A stretch of DNA of 64,000 nucleotides from contig NC_084930.1 of NCBI RefSeq assembly GCF_958298935.1, positions 25,580,001 through 25,644,000 on the forward strand, written 5' to 3'. Position numbers and translations under genes: made by a program. The first letter of the stretch is position 1. Every line of letters starts with the position of its first letter. This DNA is from Phragmites australis. Its lineage: Eukaryota; Streptophyta; Magnoliopsida; Poales; Poaceae. Shown piece by piece: positions 32,797 through 43,102 of this stretch. Below the pieces are notes generated by a model. The model was not told the origin of the DNA. It was given only the letters and a program-made list of their open reading frames with translations, and searched no databases.

Positions 32797-34722
32797 TGTA
32801 GGATCAAGAGTGGCAACTAGAGGGGGTGAATAGACGTCTCACCAAATTCTTTTGAATAGGATGACCTTTCCTTTTGTTTCATCCAATGCACCTCAAAAAT
32901 TCAAGTGGAAAAAAATAAAGAGAAACAAAGAAAAGAACCGATAACATATGACTCTATGGATGAGATATGAACACAAGGTTTCATTTAAGACTATTTCACG
33001 ATCCTAGTTATAAAAAGCCCACAATTTTGAAAGATACTCAATAAGATGATCACCAGGTGAGAAAACTCTCCACGTTAATAACTTAGAGGCAAGAAAATGC
33101 GAGACCTAAATTTGTACTATTGTACGCACATTTTATGCTCCTAGCAACAAAGAAATAAACTTCACAAGGGGAGAAAAACTCGAGCTTAGAAAGAAAAACG
33201 AAAATCACAACCGAAAAAGAAAAACTTGCAAGAGAAGCAAGGGAACAAAAAAAGAGACTAGAAGGAGATGACCACAAGCTCATGCGAGAAAATCAACTTC
33301 ATTAAGCACAGAGGAAAGCCCGATTTTAGATAGATTATAGAGTATATTCCTCTCACAAAAATCTAACATATTACAAAGGATATGCCTATCCTCTCATCTA
33401 CTCCAAAATTTATCTAATGGCTGGCTCAAGACTCCCCTACAGCTCTTCCTCTCTATTTATAGGCCTAGAGAGGTGGCTTAGCCATTAAGTTTCCGTGTAC
33501 CCAAAATACCCCTCGCTTATAATGGCCTCATACCTACCACCGGAGTATTTTGGTCAATTTTCTGCTTCTATCATCGAACGATTGACACCTTCACGACTTA
33601 GCTTTGCCTCGACACTTGCTTCGCGATGATACCACGTGCACTCCATCCCTCCACGGTTTTGAGGCCAAACCGTAAAACCACCTCGCACGTTTCTCAAAGT
33701 ATGACTCACTGCTGCTTGCTTTGACCTCAAGTAAGCATCTTGATGTCGACGTATGTACTCATCTTAAGATCTTGACCGCCAAAAAGTCTCTTCTGCTTCC
33801 GATCCCTCGAGCCATTTTGTCACTTACACCAGCATCCACTTCGCTTAACTTTGTCAATACACCGTCTTTATCCTTCCTTCCATACTTTGCTTGGTCTTCA
33901 TATGCACAGCTAGGATCACCCTTGACTCCGCTCAGCCTCATCGATCGTTTAGCACCAATCACCCCACTCAGCTCCAATCACCCTGTCGTCGGCCGCTAAG
34001 TTGCATCCATCACCTGCATAATATTAGACAAGCAAACACATATCTCCAATTCCATTATAGATTAGTCTGTAATCAAAATCCTCAGTTAAAGCACATCTCA
34101 AAGAAATCGTGAGCACCGGATGGTCCGATGTGCACACCTCTTAAGTGCTAGACTATCTGGCGTGTGCCACTCTTTAGACCACACAATTTGAAATCCTCTC
34201 TGCAGAAAATACTCCGACGTTTTCATCAACCCATCGCTGGAACATCCGGCAAGCACAACTTTGCCAGACCCAAGTTTTGCAACCTCTTTGCAAGAAATGC
34301 TCCGACGATCTCTCCAGCGTTGATATCTAGCATTGCCGGACCATCCGGTGAGCACTTGGCCCACCAGAGCCAACTTGTAGGCTCTCTGCAAGAAATACTC
34401 TGGTGTCCATATCTCTCAATTGCCGGATCATCCGGTGTGTACTTAAGTTTTTGCTTCTGAGTTGCATTACTCCGGCATGTACTTAGTCTGAATGCTGGAC
34501 CATCCGACACATTCATTTTCCATAGCACCGGACTATCCAGCGTGCACAATCTTCCTAAACTCAGAAATGCCGACTTCAATTCTTCCGCAACTTTGGTTAG
34601 TCAAGATCAACATTATAGTATACAAACATGCCTATGCAATCTCAAGAACGTCAAACTAAATCAACACGCATATCAATCACTCATCACATATAAGTCAAGG
34701 CTTATTTTAACTTGGTTTCTCA
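32797..34722 (-). repeat. 3' LTR of the SIRE-type copia element
   Basis: Reads TGTAGGATCAAGAGTGG at its left and ends TTGGTTTCTCA, so on the - strand it starts TGAGAAACC and ends CTACA. A minus-strand TATA box (CCTATAAATAG) lies within the palindromic patch at about 33452-33470. The next bases rightward (rc AAGGGCAAGAT) fit a weak polypurine tract. The block 33590-34722 aligns with 37740-38893. Confidence 0.7.
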
Positions 34723-36185
34723 ATCTTGCCCTTGATGAGTGCATTGACAACGTCACGAAGAACAAAGAATGGTTTGAAGATAGCACAAGAAGCTCATTCA
34801 AGTGACCAAGAACTCGAGGAGTAGAAAATGTCACATGGCATAAGAAATATCGCAAAAGCTCTAAGAGAGGTAAGGACAAGCCAAAGACCTCAAAAGCTCA
34901 AAAATGCACAAATGCTCCCTCTTGATGAATGCACATCTATCACATATTTTTAGATTTTCTCCACCTTTCATTATGCAAGATTCTTCTTTGTGGCTTAGTG
35001 CATATTTTTAATTTCCCCCCTTTTCATCATTTCTCCCCCTTTAGCAATGCAAACATCAATGACAAAACACCATGTAATGCATGAACATGTGCAATCCTAA
35101 GGAGCTTTAATAAGTATACCACAAAGCATTTACAAATGCTAGAAGCGTCAAAGGGCTATAGAGAGTAGAATGTGGAGTTCACAATCGCATAAAGGCTCAA
35201 AAAGATACAATATCACAAGAACATGAGGCTACACAAGCTAAACTAAAGAATTATTGGCGCATTTAAGTTCACATAGCTAAATCATGTTAACAGTGACCAT
35301 CACATAGGCATCCACTCATGTCGAGGCAATACAAGCTTTAAGAACTAGCAAATTTCAATCTCAAACTAGACAAACAAGCATTCATGATAATAGGCTTTGT
35401 AAATGATCACATATGAAACTAAGACTTAGTTAGATCAAGTGATTAAAAATTGTAACATTGAAGCACATCCCTTTGTTTTTATTTTTATCCTCAAGTTGCC
35501 CCTTATCCAAGCGAAGTAGCGCTCGACTGGGTACGACAAATACCTAGAGGCTTCAAGACAACTGTATTGGATAATATTTTAGCACAAGAAACTTGATTTC
35601 TCAAAATTTTTCTAATTTAAATACATTATCAAGTTTTCACATGAGGAGTAAAGTAAAGTAGTGCCTTTGCGACACAAGTAACACATGTTCACTCAAGGTT
35701 CTATCATGACCTAAACATGCGACAAAGATAGAACATAGTGCAATATTCCTCAACCCACTACCTTGAATCAAGAAGTCTAAAACAAGACATTCATCAAACT
35801 AGCCTTAATACAAGCATTGATTAAGCCAAAGTAATTACAAACATGGTAATCAAGAATGTAGCATTTCATAGTCTACATGATTCATAAAATTGCTAAATTT
35901 CATCTTTAGGAAAGCTATCTTCCTTGAAATGTTTCATATCAAGACATCCAGATGAGCCTAAGATTAAAAGCTTGCTGCGCATAGCTACTCAACATAGTCC
36001 AAATTTGAGTCTAGCAACAGAAAATGCTAAAGACATAAAAGTTAAATCTCAACTACTATATTTATTTTACATGATGAGATGCAATGCACCTGCAATAAAA
36101 GTAAGATATAGTATGTACATAGGCAACTTTCCATTACACAATATCATAGGGATGGCACACTCCAAATTCTCTCCTCAAATAGATA
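34723..36185 (-). other. Internal 3' non-coding region of the SIRE-type element
   Basis: AT-rich sequence between RNase H and the 3' LTR, with TTTCCCCCCTTTT and TTTCTCCCCCTTTAGC near 35017-35047 that read as purine tracts on the - strand. No env-like frame is recognisable. Confidence 0.5.
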
Positions 36186-36610
36186 AAACTAGTTGCATCA
36201 AGAGGCTTGGTAAAGATGTTGGCTAGCTGATGTTGGGTATCTATGTAGCTAAACTTAATGTCTCACTTCTCATTATGATCCCTCAAGAAGTAAAATTTTA
36301 CATCTATGTGTTTGGTTCTGAAGTATTGAACTGGGTTATTGGCTAAGCTTATGGTACTGGTGTTGTCATATAAAAGTGACACACTCTTCAAATCCAACCC
36401 AAAATCCCTCAAGGTAGCAACCATCCACAAAATTTGAGAACAACAGCTAGCGACAACAATATATTTAGCTTCAGTAGTTAACTGCGTAACACTAGACTAT
36501 TTACGAGAAGATCAACAAATTAGAGAGGTATCCAAGAAATGATAGGTACAGGAGATAATCTTCCTATCAATTCTACAACCAACAAAATCCACATCCGAAA
36601 AACCTTGAAG
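36186..36610 (-). pseudogene. Copia RNase H remnant
   Basis: On the - strand the motifs TTEAKYIVVASCCSQILWM, LLYDNTSTISLANNPVQ, RTKHIDVKFYFLRDH and QLANIFTKPLD appear in the order typical of copia RNase H. They are broken by at least two stops, including one in the ADFA-to-EAEY stretch. The Asp (YDN) and Glu (TEAKY) positions of the active site are still visible. Confidence 0.75.
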
Positions 36611-36639
36611 AGAGAGAGAGAAAAGAAGATGTAGAAAAC

Positions 36640-37080
36640 CAAAGATCATACTCAATGGTGTGTTTGAGATACCTCAATATACGCTTTATCGCTTAGCGGT
36701 GAGAAGTCCTTAGTGATGCTTGGAAGAGGACGCACAAACAGATGATGAATTGAATGTCAGGTCTTATCGAGGTAGCCATTGGTGTTGCTAAGGGCTTTGT
36801 GTCGCTCATGTCGAACTTCTTTATCAAATCCTTGGTGTACTTCATCTGGTAGACGAATGTACCTTGCTTGCATTACTTGATTTGAAGCCAAGGAAGAAGT
36901 TGAGCTTTCCCATCATCAACGTCTCAAACTCCATGCTCATAGTTGCTGCAAACTTGACCATAAGTGCTGGAGAAGAGCCACAAAAATGATATCATCCATG
37001 CATATTTGAACAAGAAGGAAATCATTTCTATGTCTAAAAGTAAATAAAGTTTTATCCACCGACCCAATCACATACCCATG
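36640..37080 (-). pseudogene. Copia reverse transcriptase C-terminal remnant
   Basis: Contains FLLVQICMDDIIF on the - strand (about 36980-37015), corresponding to the YVDDIIFG active site with Tyr-Val changed to Cys-Met. Degraded downstream RT text follows, up to KAYIEVSQTHH near 36670. The N-terminal RT and the whole integrase are missing. Confidence 0.7.
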
Positions 37081-37082
37081 TT

Positions 37083-37500
37083 CTAGCAAGAAAGAATGAA
37101 GCTTATCTTGATGATGAGAATCATACCAATCCCTTGCACAAATATTTGATATTCTTGGTTGTATGTGCTCTGACGTCTAGCTTTGATTTGGTTGGTACCC
37201 TTATGAAAGACACTAAGGGTAGTCCAAATCTCACGGGCAGTATGGAGGTACCGAACCCTGTCAAACTCATTCCGACTCAAGCTTACGAATAAAATAATTC
37301 TGACATTGTTGTTGGTCTCATACTGTTCAATTTAAACCTGAGTCATGAAAGCAGCAGAGATCTCATAGTTGGAATTAACTATTTCCCATATTGTACTTGG
37401 CTTAGAAGATAAAGCTCCATGCGCACCTTCCAATACAAAAAATCACGGCCATCAAACAACATAATCTTCCCACTTCTCTCCATTGTCACCTATGGATCAC
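37083..37500 (-). pseudogene. Copia gag remnant
   Basis: The - strand frame encodes MSRNEFDRVRYLHTAREIWT and FHKGTNQIKARRQ. This matches the conserved gag stretch (W/EFDRI..T A.E.W..L...HEGTNQVK) of SIRE-type elements. It is cut off after YQIFVQ and joined almost directly to RT sequence. Confidence 0.7.
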
Positions 37501-37530
37501 AAAACTGGTTAAGGTCAACAGGTGATCAAA

Positions 37531-37544
37531 CCGCTCTGATAGCA
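37531..37544 (-). other. Primer-binding site of the SIRE-type element
   Basis: On the - strand TGCTATCAGAGCGG, one mismatch from the initiator-Met tRNA complement TGGTATCAGAGC, lies two bases from the 5' LTR end. Confidence 0.65.
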
Positions 37545-37546
37545 AT

Positions 37547-38893
37547 TGTAAAATCGAGAGTGATGACTAGAGGGGTGCCTTAGTCCTACAAATCTACCTA
37601 CAACTCTACCCCTACAACTCTCCCTACAACTATGAGACCTAGAGGGATGCCTTAGTTCTTAAGTTTTCTTGTTCATAAAATACCCCTCACATACAATGGT
37701 CTCCACCTACAACTAGAGCATTTTGGTATATTTTCACTCTGTTCATCGAACGGCTGTGACACCTTCATGACTTAGCTTCGCCTCGATCTTGCTTCGTGAT
37801 GATGCCATTTGCACTCCATCCCTCCATGGTTTTGAGGTCAAACCATGAAACCACCTCGCACACTTCTCAAAGCGTGACTCACTGCTGCTTGCTTTGAGCT
37901 CAAGCAAGCATCCTGATGTTGACACATGTATTCCATCTTGCGATCTTGACCACCGGTAAGTCTCTCCTGCTCACGGTCCATCGGGTCACCTTGTCACTTG
38001 CACATGCATCTTCTTCACTTGACTTTGTCAACACATCGTCTTCATCCTTCCTTTCATGCTTTGCTTAGCCTCCATATGCACAACTAGGATCACCCTTGTC
38101 CGTCCGGCCTCATCAATCGTTCGGCACCAAGCTCCCTGCTTGGCCCTGATCATCCCGTCGTCGGCTGCCAAGTTGCATCAATCACCGGTACAACATTAGA
38201 TAAGCAAGCACATATCTCCAATTCCATTATAGATTAGTCCATAATCAAAATCCTCAGTTAAAGCACATCTAAGAGAAATCGTGAACACCGGATGGTCCAA
38301 CGTGCACACCTCATGAGAGTCGAACCATCCGGCATGTGCAATTCTTCAGACCACGCAATCTGAAATCATCTCTACAGAAAATACTCTGGCATGCTCATTA
38401 ACCCATCGTTGGAACATCTGACAAGCACAACTTTGCGAGACCCAAGTTTTGGAGCCTCTCTATAAGAAATTCTCCAACGATCTCTCCGGCGTTCTTATCC
38501 AGCATCGTCGGACATCCGATGAGCACTTGGCACAACAAATCCAACTTGCAGGCTCTCTGCAAGAAATACTCCGGTGTCCATATCTCTCTATTGCAGGATT
38601 ATCCGATGTGCACTTGAGTTTTTTCTTCTGAGTTGCATTACTACAGCGTGTACTTGGTCTGAACGTCGGACCATCTAGCACGTTCATTTTCCACAGCGCC
38701 GGATCATCCGGCGTGCACAATCTTCCTGAACTCAAAAACGCCGACTCCGATTCTTCCACAATTTTGATTAGTCAAGATCAACATTCCAGTATACAAGCAT
38801 GCCTATGCAATCTCAAGAACATCAAAATAAATCAACACGCATATCAATCACTCATCACATATAAATCAAAACTCATTTTAACTTGGTTTCTCA
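37547..38893 (-). repeat. 5' LTR of the SIRE-type copia element
   Basis: Starts TGTAAAATCGAGAGTG and ends TTGGTTTCTCA. It is about 580 bp shorter than the other LTR because most of the segment equivalent to 32830-33470 is missing. The remaining parts show many point differences, indicating an old insertion. Confidence 0.7.
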
Positions 38894-40062
38894 CTTTTTG
38901 ATTTTTTTTCAGAACTCAGAGAGCAAACTGGTAGTTTTCCATTCTACTCTAGAAAACCATGAAAGTTTGGATGTCATACTTAATGATCATTTTAAAGCAT
39001 ATGAGAGCCACACTTGTGTTACTATTTGGCTGATAACAAAACACAAATCGCGATTCATGGTTAGAATGAAATAAGCCTCACTAAAATTGGTGTAACCATA
39101 TGTTCTTCTATATGAGCTGCGGTGTTGTTCAGACTCTAGATTTGCTCAATGCAGGTAGCAACGACGCTATCGGTTTCATGAACTTGAATTAGACTGGACC
39201 AGTAATAGCAACCACTGCTCAGCTCCACCAGAGATGCTCAAAATCCTCGTAGACAAGCCTGCAAAGTTCAAATTGCTATACAACAGAAACCTTCACATGA
39301 TAATATTTTGGCAATAATGGAAAACACTTTTTCTGTCACAATCCACTGAAACAAACATTTGTAAGAAGGGGAAACAATGGATTCAGTTACTTCATCTAAA
39401 GAACGACAACATTGTCCTGATACAATTATGGCTTGAAATAAATTCGATTGTCATGTGAAACTACAACCTTAAGCAACAACATGAACCAAATTAGCCACTT
39501 GTCACAGCTAAGCCGGAGCACACTCATGGAATACCATCTAAATGGAAAAGATAAACATCTGGTCGAATCTGCTTGTCTGATTGTCTCGTGGTAGACAGTA
39601 AATGTTATTGTTAACACGAAAGCACTATCAATTTAGAGATAGATTGAAAAATGGGGTCCTCTCACGACTTACCAGCAATAATCAGTCATTAGTAATCGAG
39701 GATATATAACATGGGGCAAGTGAAGCTTTTTAAAAAAGCACATGCTGTTGTGTATCCATTGATAGAGGGTTCTTCCACTGTTCGCACGAACTAACTATCG
39801 TGGTCCTCAAAAAAGAATGCACGCAATGATCTCTGTTCCTCCCAAAGCTCACCTATGGATGTTGTCTTTTCACCAGAATCAAACAATCACACGAACACAA
39901 CAACAAGACAACACACAAATTTGCTGAGGACGCGGCAGATTAGCCTTTTTTTTTCTTGTTTTATTTCTCTCATACCACGATCCCGGTCTGGTTATATAGG
40001 CTAAGCACTAGTATACGGACTCGACTAAGCCGTGTCCACAAGTTCACGTGTGTAATCCTGGG
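38894..40062. other. Intergenic stretch
   Basis: No gene recognised. It is AT-rich until about 39950, then rises in GC toward the quinone-reductase fragment. Confidence 0.35.
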
Positions 40063-40172
40063 GCTGATCCAACAATGGAGTCATTCATCTGCGCGGCCAT
40101 GGCGCCGTACCTCGTCGGTAACCCGAACAGCACCCCGTCGGCCTCCTCCAGGTCCGCCACAGACGTGATGAC
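40063..40172 (-). pseudogene. FQR1/WrbA-like quinone reductase exon fragment
   Basis: The - strand encodes VITSVADLEEADGVLFG, LPTRYGAMAAQ, then MNDSIVGSA. The ADG(V/I)LFG(F/L)PTR(Y/F)G.MAAQ stretch is the flavodoxin-fold signature of NAD(P)H:quinone oxidoreductases of the FQR1/WrbA family, including the FMN-binding loop. Only about 37 codons are present, with stops beyond both ends, and no companion exons were found within 1 kb. It is a gene scrap or captured fragment. Confidence 0.6.
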
Positions 40173-40892
40173 ACGGACGGCGGGTCCTTGGCCGGCGCCT
40201 ACATCTTCTCCACTACTCTAGTGATGGGGAAGGCGAGGTTGGTGCCGGCGTCGTCAGCGAGTTATCGTTCGCCTCCCAGTCGAGCCGTGCACCTCGATCG
40301 CGCGGGCGACGCCCGCCTGTGCCGACCCGCTCCGCTCGAGCGGCGCTGGTCCGAGCTGACCGCCGCCGCCGCCCCGCTTCCTCTCCCCTCACGGCGTACG
40401 CACGTTAGGAGTAACGAACGGATTCAGAGGACGTGTCCAGCGGAGCATCCGTGAGGCCAAAGTTGGACGTGGAATTATATATTATTTGGTAAACATGAAA
40501 TTTCACTTCTTATATACTAACACTAAGTCGAATGTTTTTGTGTGTGTGTCTCTCTCTCTTAGCTTCTTCAAGCTCCACCGCTGGATGTGTCGGTCCTCGC
40601 CTTTGTGTGTGGTCACTTGATGATAACTTGACGGTTCAAATTGAGCAGTGGAACTACTGCTACGCACACAGTAGCCGGTGAATAGAGTTAAAGAAAAAAC
40701 TAAGCACAAAAGCCAAAATAGAAACAAGTTGGTTGTCTCTCTCGTCCTCGCTCATACCTCGGAACTCGTGAACAGGATTTAAAAGAAAGTTGCGCGCATC
40801 CGTGACTCCGTGCTCCTTCCTTTTCTGCCGCTTTGGGCCCCTCCCGACGCGGCCCGGTCCAATTATCTCAAAAGATGAGGGGTATCAAATTA
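40173..40892. other. Intergenic stretch, nothing recognised
   Basis: GC-rich near 40200-40400, then AT-rich with a short GTGTGTGTCTCTCTCTC tract at 40542-40560. Confidence 0.35.
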
Positions 40893-42810
40893 GGGAAAAG
40901 TCTATTTAACTCCCTTCAACTACTGTCCGAATTCGTTTTTATCTTTTAACCGCAAAATTAGATATTTTACATATCTCAACTATCAAAACCAGATGTTTTT
41001 CCTCCATGTGAGGTTTTGAACCCATTTTTGTCTTAGGTGACACTGATGTGTCATCCAAGTATTTTAATTTTGCTAATATGGCATCCACGTAGACAATACA
41101 CTGCTAACCTTCCGGCGAGGGCTAGGACTCACACGTCACGGTCCACCACTCCACCACCTACTCCGGTCCCCTGTTGCCCGACAGGATCAGGGACACGTCC
41201 ACCACAAGCGGCTCCCCGGGGGTCGGCTCTTTGGCGTCACTGGCGGCTGGGGCTCAAGGTCAGTGATGGACAACGCATAGGTGGTCGCCCCATGGACTCA
41301 CCCTTGGCTGCGATGCCCGGAGGAGTGCACACTGGCAAGGAGATGGCAGTTGTGGCGTATTGGTGGACGACAGCGACGAGGCTGTGGTCGGCGTGAGCGA
41401 TAAGGGAGTAGCTCCACGGCATCGCACTGTTGTGAGGGAGCCACAGGTGAGCTTGGCTCGGCCGGAGATGATGTGAGATGCAAGCAAGGTGGAGGGGGTC
41501 GACGATGGGGCCACTTAGTCAATGGCGATAGCGACCACGATCGAACGGCGATGACAAGTTGTGGTGTAGGGGCACGGCGGTGAAGGGCGCATGAGCACGC
41601 CCACGGCGCACTGGGGTCGTGGGTGGCCGTAGTTGCGCAACAGAGGCATCGAGGTAGCGGGGCGACGGTGGATGGCGGTGACTGGTGATAAAGCACATCG
41701 CAGCACTGCTCTGATTGAGAGGCAATGAAGGTGAGCTCACGGCTAATCACAGCTAGAGAAAAAAGGCGCGGACCACGGCGGTGAGCTTGCCACTGAGAGG
41801 TTGAGGACGCATGAGCAATGTGCTCCGTCGGAGGAAGACACTTTAGGAATTCGAAGTCCGAGCTCCCCTAATTTTTTCCAAAAATAGAGCACCGCCGCCG
41901 TCGATCTCCGCTCCGACCATTGTCGATCTCTAGCTTCGGATGTCGTTCATCCAGTTCGACCCCACGGTGAGCACCGCCTGCTCCTACTCTACCTTCCTAG
42001 TCCCCCCTTTCTCTCTCTCCCCAGCCGCAACTGCCTCCGCACCAAGCTACCATGACTGTCGCTCTGTCTTGCTCATCGCTAGTCGCCAGCAAGATCTCCC
42101 CATCCGATTCAAGCCCACGCCGAGCATTACCACGCCCCACCTCTCTTTCTCAACCCTATCTCTTCCTGTTCGTGCCCGTGTAAGGCCCTCACTGAGAGCA
42201 CCTCCTCATTCACTCTTCTTCATCATCACTGTCCATCGGTCAAGCCGTACCAGCCAAGGCAACACCATCGGAGCACCAGCCACACCCCACGGCACCCTCC
42301 CGAGCCTCTTTTTTAGCCCCAAAGCGTGTGCACATGCATTTCCGATGTTCATAGACACTGCCACCAACTTCAGCGAGCTCTCGCTGTCGCTACAGCCGGC
42401 GTACGATGACTTGGACCCCACATTCGTAGGCACCCGCAGTAGCGGCCAGGTACCACAAGGGATTCATGGCTGACCACCTTGGCGGCGTGCCGGTTCTCCC
42501 CTCCCTGACGATGATGGCGCAGCCGCGTGCGCCATCTAACATGGGCCCGTGTCTTTTTTTTTCAATGTAGGACTAGAATGTCTACGTGTACAATAACTCA
42601 TGCCACATGTCATTTGACATGTGGACGACCACTGCCACACGTGAGCCACATGGGACAAAACCAAGGTCAAAACCACACGAGAAGGAAAAAAAATCCGGTT
42701 TGGTTGATTGATTGAGCAACAATATCTGTTTTTACGATTGAGAGGGGGCGGGGGGGGGGGGGAGAAACGGACTCAGGAAATAGTTGAGGGAGACAAAATG
42801 AACATTTTCC
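40893..42810. mobile_element. Mutator-like element A (1.9 kb)
   Basis: The left end GGGAAAAGTCTATTTAACTC and the reverse complement of the right end (GGAAAATGTTCATTTTGTCT) are alignable terminal repeats. They share TCCCT.CAACTA, CGTTT and AGATATT blocks over about 90 bp. The flanks ATCAAATTA (40884-40892) and ATCAATTTA (42811-42819) are a 9-bp target duplication with one mismatch, the MULE length. The interior 41190-41760 is shared, inverted, with element B. The 41940-42473 part is an unrecognised GC-rich Ser/Pro-rich frame. There is no transposase. Compare the Pack-MULEs of rice. Confidence 0.65.
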
Positions 42811-43102
42811 ATCAATTTATCACACTCGGTGTGGAGGACCGGTCTTGCCTAGTGCCACCCAACCTAGTTTTCTATGCTCCGAGCTTGAGTCAGGCTAGCA
42901 AAAAGCACGAATTTTTTTTGGCGAGAAATATATGCCCAAGCCTGCCCATGAGCAGCTACCAGGCCTATTTTTGGGACGGTCTTGGGCCCAGGATCGAGCT
43001 GAGCTAGATTGCATTTGTATTAATTATTCTGGCTGGGCTTGGTCCCGTCTATCTAGGCACGCTCGGTAAGCATCATCGGGCCTCTTTAGGCTAGATTTTT
43101 TT
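42811..43102. other. Spacer between MULE-like elements
   Basis: About 290 bp including the element A target duplication. No feature recognised. Confidence 0.4.

Larger units (their letters stand above)
32797..38893 (-). mobile_element. Decayed Ty1/copia element of SIRE type, minus strand
   Basis: Two direct LTR copies (32797-34722 and 37547-38893) flank an internal region. On the - strand it holds a primer-binding site next to the right LTR, a gag remnant, an RT remnant and an RNase H remnant, in that order. Integrase and most of RT are missing, so gag lies almost directly against the RT active-site region. All frames carry stops. The flanking bases are TTTTT on the left and CTTTT on the right, an imperfect 5-bp duplication. 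Confidence 0.75.

Noticed and set aside
41298..41750. 150-codon frame on the - strand inside MULE-like element A
   Set aside because: The homologous inverted segment in element B does not preserve this frame, so it is unlikely to be selected coding sequence.
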